From Sediminibacterium sp. (GTDB lineage Bacteria; Bacteroidota; Bacteroidia; Chitinophagales; Chitinophagaceae): 14,239 nt of DNA. The notes under the pieces were generated by a model. The model had not been told where the DNA came from. It made no database searches and worked only from the letters and a program-made list of their open reading frames with translations. Below are positions 1 to 8,308 of the stretch, piece by piece; the first letter of the stretch is position 1, and every line of letters starts with the position of its first letter. Position numbers and translations under genes: made by a program. The DNA lies in assembly GCA_017987615.1 (NCBI GenBank), contig JAGNTI010000014.1:1-14239 (forward strand). Direction: 5' to 3'.

Positions 1-197
1 GGCACATTGTGATCAGCAGTTGCTACAATTTGAGATGGTCTAAAAATTGAAATACCTCTGTCCTCAATACCTTTAAAAGCTTGCGGGCTGGTTACTTCAT
101 GGATAAAATGTTTATCGATATATAGTACCGACGGACCATCTGTAACTTCCTGTACAATATGCGTATCCCAAATTTTTTCAAATAATGTTTTTCCCAT
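1..197 (-). CDS. leuC: 3-isopropylmalate dehydratase large subunit LeuC (N-terminal part, cut by window edge)
   Basis: The gene starts with ATG at 197 and runs off the left edge after about 65 codons. The translation opens MGKTLFEKIWDTHIVQ and continues with LYIDKHFIHEVTSPQAF (residues 25-41) and VATADHNV (58-65), the conserved N-terminus of the aconitase-like large subunit of isopropylmalate isomerase. With LeuD, this 4Fe-4S enzyme converts 2-isopropylmalate to 3-isopropylmalate in the cytoplasm, the second specific step of leucine synthesis. The start lies 21 bases after the leuA stop on the same strand, so the two are almost certainly co-transcribed. The Cys residues that ligate the cluster would lie in the missing part, so completeness cannot be judged. 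leuD and leuB would be expected next, beyond the edge. Confidence 0.93.
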   Translation of the reverse strand, partial: MGKTLFEKIWDTHIVQEVTDGPSVLYIDKHFIHEVTSPQAFKGIEDRGISIFRPSQIVATADHNV

Positions 198-218
198 AAC
201 GCGTTTCTTTTCTTCTAA

Positions 219-1382
219 TTAATTTACAAGCGCTGCTGTATGCGCGGTTGCTAGTGCTTGCAAATCTTCTTCCATCACTTCTTTTTTTGTATCAGCTACT
301 TGTAAAAAAGAAGGATATAAAATATCGATATCGTTTCTATCAAATTGAAAACCTAATTTTTGAAAGCGGTATGCAAGTGCACTTCTACCACTTCTTGCTG
401 TAAGTACAATTTTACTTCCTTCGGCGCCAACGGCTTCTGGATTAATAATTTCGTAGGTTTCGGCACTCTTTAAAAATCCATCCTGATGAATACCTGACGA
501 ATGTGAAAATGCATTGGCACCCACAATGGCTTTATTGGGTTGCACACCCATACGCATGATATCAGACACTTCACGACTAATTGGATTGAGCATCGTCGCA
601 TTTACATTTGTATAAAAACCTAATGAAGCGTGTTGTTTTAAAATCATCACAACCTCTTCAAGTGCAGTGTTACCAGCACGTTCACCAAGTCCGTTGATGG
701 TGCACTCAATTTGTCTAGCACCACCAATAACACCTGCAATAGAATTCGCTGTTGCAAGTCCTAAATCGTTATGGCAATGACAAGACAACACGGCTTTGTC
801 AATATTTGAAACGTTGTTTCTTAAAAAAGCCATTTTTTCGCCGTACTGATGTGGTAGGCAATAACCCGTTGTGTCCGGAATATTTACCACTGTTGCACCA
901 GCTGCAATAACGGCTTCCACTACGCGCGCCAAATATTCATTGTCTGTTCGGCCTGCATCTTCTGCAAAAAATTCTACATCGTCTGTAAAGTTGCGAGCCC
1001 ACTTTACGGCCTGCTTTGCTCTTTCAATAATTTCTTCGCGGGTGGCATTAAATTTGGCTTTGATATGAAAATCAGAAGTACCAATACCTGTATGTATGCG
1101 TGAACGCTTGGCATGCTTTAATGCTTCGCCAGCCACTTCAATATCCTTTTGAACCGCACGTGTTAAACCACAAACGGTTGCATTTTTTACCAGCTTTGCA
1201 ATTTCAGACACCGACTCAAAATCGCCGGGGCTAGAAATGGGGAATCCTGCCTCTATAATATCAACCCCCAGGGCCTCCAATTTAAGCGCTAAACCTACTT
1301 TTTCTTTGGTATTTAGCTTACAACCAGGCACTTGCTCCCCGTCTCGAAGGGTGGTATCAAATATGTATACTTGTTCAGCCAT
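219..1382 (-). CDS. leuA: 2-isopropylmalate synthase, short form without the C-terminal regulatory domain
   Basis: Condenses acetyl-CoA with 2-oxoisovalerate to give 2-isopropylmalate, the committed step of leucine synthesis. The 387-residue protein has the HMGL-type TIM barrel: TLRDGEQ (11-17, with catalytic Arg13 and metal ligand Asp14), [12 protein letters not shown] (44-55), HCHND (202-206, metal ligands His202 and His204), and [14 protein letters not shown] (230-243, Asn238). A post-barrel SGIHQDG motif (296-302) follows. The chain ends about where the subdomains after the barrel finish. The roughly 120-residue leucine-binding domain of the long LeuA (about 520 residues in E. coli) is absent, so leucine feedback through that domain is not expected. 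Citramalate or homocitrate synthase are related alternatives, but leuC directly downstream favours LeuA. It is the first gene of its block and faces the divergent 515-residue protein gene. Confidence 0.92.
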   Translation of the reverse strand: MAEQVYIFDTTLRDGEQVPGCKLNTKEKVGLALKLEALGVDIIEAGFPISSPGDFESVSEIAKLVKNATVCGLTRAVQKDIEVAGEALKHAKRSRIHTGIGTSDFHIKAKFNATREEIIERAKQAVKWARNFTDDVEFFAEDAGRTDNEYLARVVEAVIAAGATVVNIPDTTGYCLPHQYGEKMAFLRNNVSNIDKAVLSCHCHNDLGLATANSIAGVIGGARQIECTINGLGERAGNTALEEVVMILKQHASLGFYTNVNATMLNPISREVSDIMRMGVQPNKAIVGANAFSHSSGIHQDGFLKSAETYEIINPEAVGAEGSKIVLTARSGRSALAYRFQKLGFQFDRNDIDILYPSFLQVADTKKEVMEEDLQALATAHTAALVN

Positions 1383-1517
1383 GAAAAGACGTTTTCCGAA
1401 TTTACCATTACTTAAATGGCCAAAAAGTGCAAAATTGGGCTTATTTTACACTGTATAAGAAGCTATAAATGATATTAAGTAATTGATTATCAAATACTTA
1501 ATAGACATCTAATTACC
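1383..1517. promoter_or_regulatory. Divergent intergenic region between leuA and the 515-residue protein gene
   Basis: This 135-base AT-rich spacer must hold the promoters of both flanking transcription units if leuA is the first gene of its operon, as the strand switch implies. I found no exact Bacteroidota -7 box (TAnnTTTG) on either strand. The closest minus-strand match is TAAATTCG at 1404-1397, one base off, but it sits only 16 bases after a TTTG and very near the leuA start. A small inverted repeat, CCATT-actta-AATGG (1405-1419), lies 23 bases upstream of leuA and could be an operator half-site pair or chance. No leader peptide with a leucine run and no T-box-like structure is evident. 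Confidence 0.35.
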
Positions 1518-3065
1518 ATGCCCAACAGGAGTACCGATACCTTATTTCAACTGATACAGTCGTTAGAACGCGCCGAAAAGCGTCATTTTAAGCTGTTTAT
1601 GAAAACCGATGCAGCAAATGGCGACCTTAAAGTGGTGCAGCTTTTTGACGCACTCGACAAAATGGCCCATTACGACGAAGAAGTCCTACTCCAAAAAAAC
1701 GATTTCATCCAAAAAAGTCAGCTCTCCAACCTTAAAGCAAGGTTATACCAAGAAGTGCTGGCTAGTTTACGAGATCTTAAAAAAGACAGTAACATAGATT
1801 TACAATTGCATGAGCAACTAGATTTTGCGCGTGTACTGTATAACAAGGGACTTTATTTACAGAGTCTGAAAATACTTGACAAGGTTAAAGAGCTTGCGAA
1901 AGCAAACAACCAAGTCACTTATATTTTACAAGTTCTTTTTTTAGAAAAGAAAATTGAAGCCCTGCACATTACAAGAAGCATACAGGATAGAGCCGATTTA
2001 TTAACGCAGGAAGTGGAGGATGTAAATTTGAAATTAGCCAGCATTGGAAAATTATCAAACATCTCATTACAACTCTATAGCTGGTATATAAAAAACGGAC
2101 ACGCCCGAAATGACAATGACAAAGCGGCCGTAGAAATTTTATTCAATCCAGCAATCATAGAAGCATCTAAAGATTGTGAAGGCTTTTATGAAAAGCTTTA
2201 CAAATACCAGTGCTACTGCTGGTACGCCTTTATTTTACAAGACTTCTTACTCTATTATAGGTACTGTCAAAAATGGGTGGATTTATTTGAGACAGAACCA
2301 AAAATGATTGAAAATGAAACGGCGCATTATATCAAAGGCATGCACAATTTAATGAGCGCCCATTTTGATTTACGCAATTATCATAAATTTAATGATACCA
2401 TTTGTAGATTTGAAGCCTTTACGCAAACACCTACGGTTCTAGAAAATCAAAACAACAAAATTCAAACATTTGTATACCTGAACCTTTCAAAAATTAACCG
2501 CCATTTTATGGAAGGTACTTTTGAAGCAGGTATTGCAGAGATTCCGCTAATAGAAGAAAAATTAACGGAGTACGAACTCTATTTAGATAGACACCGTGTA
2601 CTTGTATTCTATTATAAATTTGCCTCCTTATATTTTGGTGCAGGCAATTACAGCATGAGCATCGACTATTTAAATAAAGTCATCGATTTAAAAGGTGATT
2701 TGAGAACAGACCTACGTTGCTATGCCAGACTCCTACACCTTATTGCGCATTACGAACTTGGCAACTTTGAGATTTTAGAATACTTGCTAAAATCGGTAAC
2801 CAGATTTATGGCAAAAATGGAAAATTTAGGACTTGCCGAAGCCGAAATTTTTAGTTTCTTAAAACGCTCGTTTAGATTACAGCCAAATGCACTTAAACCG
2901 GCTTTTATTAAACTCTTGGAAAACCTTAAAGAAGTAGAAAAAGACAAACTAGCTTCTCGTGCCTTCATGTACCTCGACGTTATTTCTTGGCTAGAAAGTA
3001 AAATAGAAGGTAAAGAAGTACAAGATATCATCAGAGATAAATACCTTAGATCCATTAAAGAATAA
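1518..3065 (+). CDS. Uncharacterised helical-repeat (TPR-like) protein
   Basis: I do not recognise a named family. The 515-residue product has no signal peptide and no membrane segment, so it is probably cytoplasmic. The composition is Leu/Lys/Glu/Tyr-rich and almost entirely predicted helix. Segments resemble TPR hairpins: ARVLYNKGLYLQSLKILDKV (104-123) and YKFASLYFGAGNYSMSIDYL (366-385), the latter followed by a further helix pair around 400-430. The N-terminus (SLERAEKRHFKLFMK, 15-29) and the stretch KARLYQEVLASLRDLKK (73-89) look like conserved amphipathic helices. A Cys/Tyr-rich patch (CYCWY, 232-236) is unusual. The ATG at 1518 follows an AT-rich leader. The amidohydrolase gene begins 3 bases after its stop, so the two are probably translationally coupled. 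A scaffold or protein-interaction role is inference from the solenoid-like pattern only. Confidence 0.82.
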   Translation: MPNRSTDTLFQLIQSLERAEKRHFKLFMKTDAANGDLKVVQLFDALDKMAHYDEEVLLQKNDFIQKSQLSNLKARLYQEVLASLRDLKKDSNIDLQLHEQLDFARVLYNKGLYLQSLKILDKVKELAKANNQVTYILQVLFLEKKIEALHITRSIQDRADLLTQEVEDVNLKLASIGKLSNISLQLYSWYIKNGHARNDNDKAAVEILFNPAIIEASKDCEGFYEKLYKYQCYCWYAFILQDFLLYYRYCQKWVDLFETEPKMIENETAHYIKGMHNLMSAHFDLRNYHKFNDTICRFEAFTQTPTVLENQNNKIQTFVYLNLSKINRHFMEGTFEAGIAEIPLIEEKLTEYELYLDRHRVLVFYYKFASLYFGAGNYSMSIDYLNKVIDLKGDLRTDLRCYARLLHLIAHYELGNFEILEYLLKSVTRFMAKMENLGLAEAEIFSFLKRSFRLQPNALKPAFIKLLENLKEVEKDKLASRAFMYLDVISWLESKIEGKEVQDIIRDKYLRSIKE

Positions 3066-3068
3066 ATT

Positions 3069-4652
3069 ATGCTTAAAAAATTATTGAGCAGTATCCTAGT
3101 TCTACAAATATGTTTTGTAGCAGGTGCCCAAATTACCAAAGCGCCACTAGTTAAAGAAGGCGATGGTCCTTACACGCAACTCATTATTAGAGGCGTTACA
3201 CTTATCAATGGTACCGGCGCACCGCCCTTTGGTCCAGTAGATATTGTAATTGAAAAAAATAGAATTGTAAAAATTCAAAACGTAGGTAGTCCAAGCTTAC
3301 CTATCAATGCTGCGCGCAGACCTGCATTAAAAGAAGGTGGTAAAGAAATCAATTGCGAAGGCATGTATGCCATGCCAGGCCTCATTGATATGCATGGTCA
3401 TATTGGTGGAAAAGAACAAGGCACACCAGCAGAGTATGTTTTTAAATTATGGATGGCACATGGTATCACTACCATTAGAGACCCATCGGCAGGCAATGGC
3501 CTTTCATGGGTATTAGATCATAAAGCAAAATCTTTAGAGAACACCATTACAGCACCTCGCATATTTGCATATACTGCTTTTGGACAAGGAAGTAAATCAC
3601 CTATTACAAATGCAGAAGAAGCGAAAACATGGGTAAGAGAAAACGCTAAAAATGGCGCCGATGGAATTAAATTTTTTGGTGCACCTCCAGAAGTGATGGA
3701 CGCTGCTATCAGAGAAAATAAAGCATTAGGGCTCCGCTCTACTTGTCACCACGCACAAGTAGACGTAGCTAGATGGAACGTTGTTAATTCTGCAAAAGCG
3801 GGCATGACTAGCATGGAACACTGGTATGGATTACCAGAGGCATTATTTGAAGATAAAACCATTCAAAACTTCCCAGCCGATTACAACTACAACAACGAAG
3901 AACACCGTTTTGAAGAAGCAGGAAAATTATGGAAGCAAGCAGCAGCGCCGTATACACCACACTGGAATAAAGTGATGAATGATTTACTCGCTGTAGATTT
4001 TACATTAGATCCAACCTTTAATATTTACGACGCCAATAGAGATTTACATCGCGCACGTAGAGCCGAGTGGCACGAAAATTATACACTACCATCGCTATGG
4101 AAATTTTATGAGCCTTCATTTCAATCGCACGGTTCATACTGGGTAAACTGGGGCACCGAGCAGGAAGTAGAATGGAAAAATAATTACAGACTATGGATGA
4201 CTTTTGTAAATGAATATAAAAACAGAGGTGGTCGTGTAACGGCAGGATCTGATAATGGATTTATTTATGAAACCTATGGCTTTGGATATATTAGAGAATT
4301 AGAACTACTTCGTGAAGCCGGATTTCATCCATTAGAAGTCATTAGATCTGCAACCTTATATGGTGCACAAGCACTTGGTCAAGAAAAAGATTTGGGAAGT
4401 GTAGAAGTTGGAAAACTTGCAGACATTGTAATTGTAAATGCCAACCCTCTCAAAAATTTACAAGTACTATACGGCACGGGTGCGGTGCATTTAACACCTG
4501 ATAATAAAATTACAAGAATTGGTGGCGTACAATACACTGTAAAAGACGGTATTGTTTATGACGCTAAAAAATTACTACGCGACGTAAAAAACATCGTTGA
4601 CGTAGAAAAGAAAAAAACAAACTGGCAGTTAAAACAACCAGGCGTAGAATAA
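3069..4652 (+). CDS. Secreted metal-dependent amidohydrolase (imidazolonepropionase-like subgroup)
   Basis: A 527-residue protein with an N-terminal signal peptide (MLKK, then a hydrophobic core to about residue 18, likely cleavage AGA|Q at 20/21), so probably periplasmic. The amidohydrolase-superfamily barrel follows: the strand-1 motif PGLIDMHGH (103-111, ligands His109 and His111), a possible carboxylated Lys201 in GIKFFG, candidate ligands His227/His228 in TCHHAQ and His251 in MEHW, and the strand-8 Asp395 in AGSDNG. The ending GSVEVGKLADIVIVNANPL (443-461) is the typical return to the small beta domain. About 140 residues separate His251 from Asp395, and this stretch is rich in Trp, Tyr and His, suggesting a sizeable insertion that may shape the pocket. 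The substrate is unknown; dipeptides, cyclic amides or imides are plausible from the family. It starts 3 bases after the preceding gene and has no separate promoter space. Confidence 0.88.
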   Translation: MLKKLLSSILVLQICFVAGAQITKAPLVKEGDGPYTQLIIRGVTLINGTGAPPFGPVDIVIEKNRIVKIQNVGSPSLPINAARRPALKEGGKEINCEGMYAMPGLIDMHGHIGGKEQGTPAEYVFKLWMAHGITTIRDPSAGNGLSWVLDHKAKSLENTITAPRIFAYTAFGQGSKSPITNAEEAKTWVRENAKNGADGIKFFGAPPEVMDAAIRENKALGLRSTCHHAQVDVARWNVVNSAKAGMTSMEHWYGLPEALFEDKTIQNFPADYNYNNEEHRFEEAGKLWKQAAAPYTPHWNKVMNDLLAVDFTLDPTFNIYDANRDLHRARRAEWHENYTLPSLWKFYEPSFQSHGSYWVNWGTEQEVEWKNNYRLWMTFVNEYKNRGGRVTAGSDNGFIYETYGFGYIRELELLREAGFHPLEVIRSATLYGAQALGQEKDLGSVEVGKLADIVIVNANPLKNLQVLYGTGAVHLTPDNKITRIGGVQYTVKDGIVYDAKKLLRDVKNIVDVEKKKTNWQLKQPGVE

Positions 4653-4663
4653 AATATACCAAC

Positions 4664-4716
4664 GCAGCTATTGAAAGCCTGCCGTATTATTCGGCATAAA
4701 TACTTTCAATAGCTGC
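4664..4716. terminator. Large inverted repeat at a convergent junction, probable bidirectional terminator
   Basis: Perfect 14-bp arms GCAGCTATTGAAAG (4664-4677) and CTTTCAATAGCTGC (4703-4716) enclose 25 bases, within which TGCCG (4680-4684) and CGGCA (4692-4696) form a nested 5-bp stem. The element spans the gap between the amidohydrolase stop (4652) and the acyl-CoA synthetase stop (4687-4689). Its right arm is coding sequence for the last residues of the synthetase. T-rich tracts follow the hairpin on both strands, though without a perfect U run. The position between converging genes fits a shared terminator. Confidence 0.7.
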
Positions 4717-6474
4717 TTTACAATTTTCCATCACCACTTTTCGCTTTAGGCTTAATTTAGGCGTCATCTCGCCAGACTCTACCGTCCACTCTTTATCTAA
4801 TAACGCAAACTTTTTAACTTGCTCTACGTGGTTAAAAAAGGTATTATACTCAGCAATAATGCCATCAAATAATGCTATCACTTTTGGATTTGCCACAGCA
4901 GCAGCATTTGTAGTGTATTCAATACCCTCGTCTTCCATCCAAGTTTTTAAAGTTCCAAAAGATGGTACAATAAGTGCTCCAACAAATTTACGATCGGCAC
5001 CTACCACCATAAACTGCTCAATAAAGGGACTTTCTTTACACTTGTTTTCGATAGGCTGTGGTGCTACATATTTACCGCCACTTGTTTTAAAGAGTTCTTT
5101 TTTACGGTCGGTGATTTTTAAGAAAATATCGTTTTCAAAAACACCAATATCGCCGGTATGGAGCCATCCATCTATCACTGCTTCTGCCGTTAAATCTGGA
5201 CGCTTATAATAACCCACCATCACACTTTCGCCTGCTACACATATTTCACCATCGGATTCAATTTTCACTTGTATGCCATTAATTACAGGGCCAACGGTAC
5301 CAAATTTGGTGCCGCCCAGTGCCTTGCGATTCACACTTATTACTGGACTATTTTCGGTTGGACCATATCCTTCAAATACCGGAATTTTAGCAGCGTTAAA
5401 AATGCGGAGCAGTTTTACCTGACAAGCCGCACCACCTGTTACAATAAATGAAACGTTACCACCAAGGGCGTCACGCCATTTTGTAAAAATGAGTTTGTTG
5501 GCAATCGCTAATTGCAGGTTATACCAAAAACCACCGCTTTGTATATTGTCATATTTTTCACCAAGCGCCACTGCCCAAAAAAATAATTTTTTCTTGATGC
5601 CAGTTTGCTCGGCGCCCTTGGCCATTATTTTTTCAAATACTTTTTCCAGTAGGCGCGGTACCGTTGTAAAGCCATCTGGTTTAATTTCTTTTAAATTATC
5701 ACCAATGGTATCCAGGCTTTCGGCGTAATAAATAGAAATGCCACTGTACAAATAAATGTAGGTGACCATTTTTTCAAAAATGTGATTGAGCGGTAAAAAG
5801 CTAAGCACTTTAGAATCTGGCGCGTCTTCAAAAGGAAAACTCTCTTTTGAAAACATCACATTGCTATAAATATTTTGATGACTCAGCATCACACCTTTAG
5901 GAACACCCGTTGTACCGGATGTATAAATGATAGTTGCTAACTGAGTAACCGGAATTGTTTTTTTAATACTTGCTACTTGATCTAGCAGTGCCGGTGTTGC
6001 TGCATTTGTAAGTGAAGTCCAGTGCACCGCACCTTCTATAGCATCAAATGTATAAATACCTTTAATAGAAGACACTTTTGAGGCAACTGATTTTACTTTT
6101 TCATACAACTCCAGGTTGCTTACAAAAACATACCCAACCGCTGCATCATTTAAAATAAATTCTACTTCGATAGGATTGGTTGTTGGATATAAGGGAACTA
6201 AAATAGCCCCAATTTGTTGGCAAGCAAGGTCTGTAAAAACCCACTCAGGCCTATTGCTACTCATGATAGCAATTTTATCACTGGACTCGGGGGTAAAGTT
6301 ATGACCACTAACACCTAGCGATATCAATCCGGCGCTTAATGCATCTACAGTACTTGCTACATCCGCAGTACTATATGTTTTCCAAACACCTTTTTCTTTG
6401 GCAGCAAGCATGTCCTTTTTTGGAAAATGATCTAGCTGATGATCGAGGCAATCAAACAATCGTTTCATATGCAT
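4687..6474 (-). CDS. Long-chain fatty acid--CoA ligase (AMP-forming acyl-CoA synthetase)
   Basis: Activates fatty acids to acyl-CoA through an acyl-adenylate. The 595-residue protein has the full set of adenylate-forming motifs: the P-loop YTSGTTGVPKG (184-194), FLPLNHIFEK (226-235) typical of long-chain ligases, GYGPTE (369-374), the hinge-region TGDIG (440-444) and DRKKELFKTSGGKYVAP (456-472), and TPKLSLKR near the C-terminus (571-578), where Lys577 is the likely catalytic lysine. It resembles the FAA1/FadD15 branch more than E. coli FadD. No signal peptide or membrane helix is clear, so it is probably cytoplasmic and peripherally membrane-associated. An in-frame ATG two codons in (6468) is an equally good start. 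It is the last gene of the six-gene block, 14 bases after the DUF1015 gene, and its end overlaps the terminator hairpin. Confidence 0.93.
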   Translation of the reverse strand: MHMKRLFDCLDHQLDHFPKKDMLAAKEKGVWKTYSTADVASTVDALSAGLISLGVSGHNFTPESSDKIAIMSSNRPEWVFTDLACQQIGAILVPLYPTTNPIEVEFILNDAAVGYVFVSNLELYEKVKSVASKVSSIKGIYTFDAIEGAVHWTSLTNAATPALLDQVASIKKTIPVTQLATIIYTSGTTGVPKGVMLSHQNIYSNVMFSKESFPFEDAPDSKVLSFLPLNHIFEKMVTYIYLYSGISIYYAESLDTIGDNLKEIKPDGFTTVPRLLEKVFEKIMAKGAEQTGIKKKLFFWAVALGEKYDNIQSGGFWYNLQLAIANKLIFTKWRDALGGNVSFIVTGGAACQVKLLRIFNAAKIPVFEGYGPTENSPVISVNRKALGGTKFGTVGPVINGIQVKIESDGEICVAGESVMVGYYKRPDLTAEAVIDGWLHTGDIGVFENDIFLKITDRKKELFKTSGGKYVAPQPIENKCKESPFIEQFMVVGADRKFVGALIVPSFGTLKTWMEDEGIEYTTNAAAVANPKVIALFDGIIAEYNTFFNHVEQVKKFALLDKEWTVESGEMTPKLSLKRKVVMENCKAAIESIYAE

Positions 6475-6488
6475 GGCATGTGTTTATA

Positions 6489-7724
6489 CTACTCGTAAAT
6501 AAGATGGGTTAATAAACCATCTCTTAATTTAGGCTCAAACCAAGTGCTTTTTGGAGGCATTACATTTCCTGTATCCGCAATCGCAAATAACTGATCAATC
6601 GTAACAGCATACAAACTAAATGCTGCCGCAAATTGACCATTGTCTACTCTATCGGCGAGTACCTGAAGTCCTCTAATACCACCCACAAAATCTACACGAG
6701 AATCAGTACGTGGATCAGCAATACCTAGTATACCATCCAAAATATTGTTTTGTAAAATAGTTACATCTAAAATACCAATTGGATCTTCGGTAAAAGTACC
6801 AGGCTTAGCAGTGAGTTTATACCAACTTCCGTTTAAGTACATGCCTATATCATGAAGTGTTGCTGGCTTAAATGGCTCTTTAGACAACTGCTCAACATCA
6901 AATTGTTTTGCTACCGCCTCTAAAAATGCTGCAGGCGTTAACCCATGTAAATCCTTTACCACACGGTTGTAATCCATGATGTACAACTGATTGGAAGGAA
7001 ATAAAGTGGTTAAAAAATAATCCGCATTTTTACCAGCATTGGCACCTAGAGCAGCGCGCACTTTTGCAGCAGATGCAGCTCTATGATGTCCATCAGCAAT
7101 ATAGGTACATGGAATTTCATTTTGAAATATGGAGCTGATTTCTTGAATAGTAGACTCATCATTTACCACCCAAATGGTATGCTGAATTTGATCATCAGCT
7201 TCAAAATCATAGACCGCTGTTTTTGTTTTTTTCCAGTTTTCGATGAGTGCATCTAAACCAACATTATTGCGGTAAGCTAAAAATACATTACCCGTTTGAG
7301 CGCCCGATGTTTTGATATGATTGATGCGGTCTAGTTCTTTTTCTGGTCTTGTAAACTCGTGCTTTTTGATAATGTCATTTTCATAATCATCCACACTACT
7401 TACACATACAAGTCCGGTTTGAGACCTACCATGCATGATTAATTGATAGATATAATAGCACTCTTTAGATTCTCTAAAAACTACATCGCGTTTTATAAAA
7501 GCCGCTAAATTTTCTTTTGCTTGTTCATATACTTGTGCGTCATGAATATCTACCGATTCTGGTAGATCAATTTCGCTTTTTGTGATATGCAAAAAAGAGG
7601 CGGGATTACCTGCTGCTTCTTTTTTAGCTTCAGCACTATTTAATACATCGTAAGGACGGCTAGCTACTTGTTTTGCTAGCTGAGGCTGCGGGCGCAAAGC
7701 CTTAAAAGGTTGAATGATTGCCAT
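6489..7724 (-). CDS. DUF1015 family protein
   Basis: The 411-residue soluble protein matches the DUF1015 family across its length: an opening FKALRP (7-12) and SRPYDV (22-27), KKHEFTRPEKELDR (120-133), DGHHRAASAA (211-220), LFPSNQLYIMDYNRVVKDL (241-259), and the closing MPPKSTWFEPKLRDGL near the C-terminus. No catalytic activity is assigned with certainty. DGHHR followed by small residues resembles the nucleotide-binding GxHR/GxxR motif of the ParB/sulfiredoxin fold, which includes free-serine kinases such as archaeal SerK and staphylococcal SbnI. Genes of this family are, from general knowledge, often found near serC or serA. Here serC is three genes upstream in the same operon. A role in serine or phosphoserine metabolism is therefore a reasonable inference, not shown. 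It begins 27 bases after the DUF4833 gene. Confidence 0.9.
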   Translation of the reverse strand: MAIIQPFKALRPQPQLAKQVASRPYDVLNSAEAKKEAAGNPASFLHITKSEIDLPESVDIHDAQVYEQAKENLAAFIKRDVVFRESKECYYIYQLIMHGRSQTGLVCVSSVDDYENDIIKKHEFTRPEKELDRINHIKTSGAQTGNVFLAYRNNVGLDALIENWKKTKTAVYDFEADDQIQHTIWVVNDESTIQEISSIFQNEIPCTYIADGHHRAASAAKVRAALGANAGKNADYFLTTLFPSNQLYIMDYNRVVKDLHGLTPAAFLEAVAKQFDVEQLSKEPFKPATLHDIGMYLNGSWYKLTAKPGTFTEDPIGILDVTILQNNILDGILGIADPRTDSRVDFVGGIRGLQVLADRVDNGQFAAAFSLYAVTIDQLFAIADTGNVMPPKSTWFEPKLRDGLLTHLIYE

Positions 7725-7751
7725 GCTTCAAATATCGGCAATTCTAATGAA

Positions 7752-8297
7752 TTAAGGCTTGAATTTATATGAAAATGGCGTGCCAGAATATTCGTCTTTT
7801 CCAATAATCTCCATATAAATAACATTGGGCACCCAAAAAGATCCGCCTTCAATTTTTACAAATAGTTTTTGTAAAACAAATTCTTTGTTATTGAGTAAAA
7901 AATAAACTTTGTATTGATTGTCTTTTGGAGAACGCTTTAAATAAAAGACTTGTTTTTTGTAGGAAACAAAATGAAGTTTATAAACGCCGTTGGGAAGTAA
8001 GTCATGCTTAATTCCGTAAGCAAAAGTTTCTTGAATATAACTTAATTCTTTTTTTTCTCCCCCCTCGTCATAACGTATCCAATACACGTGTACTGGGTTG
8101 TCTTTGATGAGCTGCCCTTTGGAATCCGTATTAAGATCACAAATGATGGTATTGCTATTGGTGGTTCTTTGTAAATAAAAGAGTTGTTTAGGTGTGGGCT
8201 TTGGTATAGGAAAAGAATCTAGCGCGGTGTTAGCATAGCTATCAACTACACCCATCAATAAGCCTACTACTAAAACCCATACAATTCTAACATGCAT
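7752..8297 (-). CDS. DUF4833-like exported protein
   Basis: A 181-residue protein with a signal peptide (MHVRIVWVLVVGLLMGVVDSYA, cleavage likely after Ala22). The mature part carries LFYLQRTTNSNTIICDLN (39-56), NPVHVYWIRYDEGG (67-80) and LSYIQETFAYGI (85-96), a pattern I associate with the Bacteroidota family DUF4833. The rest is beta-rich with many aromatics and Lys (FYLKRSPKDNQYKVYFLLNN), suggesting a small beta-sandwich or lipocalin-like fold in the periplasm; that fold guess is inference. There is no lipobox Cys. Function is unknown. It starts 11 bases after the stop of the DUF5686 outer-membrane protein, so the two envelope proteins may be produced together. A second ATG at 8293 is out of frame and not used. 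Confidence 0.82.
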   Translation of the reverse strand: MHVRIVWVLVVGLLMGVVDSYANTALDSFPIPKPTPKQLFYLQRTTNSNTIICDLNTDSKGQLIKDNPVHVYWIRYDEGGEKKELSYIQETFAYGIKHDLLPNGVYKLHFVSYKKQVFYLKRSPKDNQYKVYFLLNNKEFVLQKLFVKIEGGSFWVPNVIYMEIIGKDEYSGTPFSYKFKP

Positions 8298-8308
8298 ATT
8301 CCCCAGTG

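Noticed and set aside
2750..3139. Open frame of 129 codons on the minus strand
   Set aside because: It is antisense to the end of the 515-residue protein gene and the start of the amidohydrolase gene, both well supported; its composition looks like a shadow and it has no recognisable motif.
3080..3140. Possible lipobox (LQIC) in the amidohydrolase signal peptide
   Set aside because: The residue before Cys is Ile instead of Gly/Ala/Ser, and a normal AGA|Q signal peptidase I site follows.
4859..5209. Open frame of 116 codons on the plus strand
   Set aside because: Antisense to the acyl-CoA synthetase, whose motifs cover this region; no independent support.
7725..7751. GATATTTG just upstream of the DUF1015 gene as an internal -7 promoter box
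   Set aside because: It lacks the leading T of TAnnTTTG and no TTTG lies 19-21 bases upstream; the gene is best read as part of the operon.
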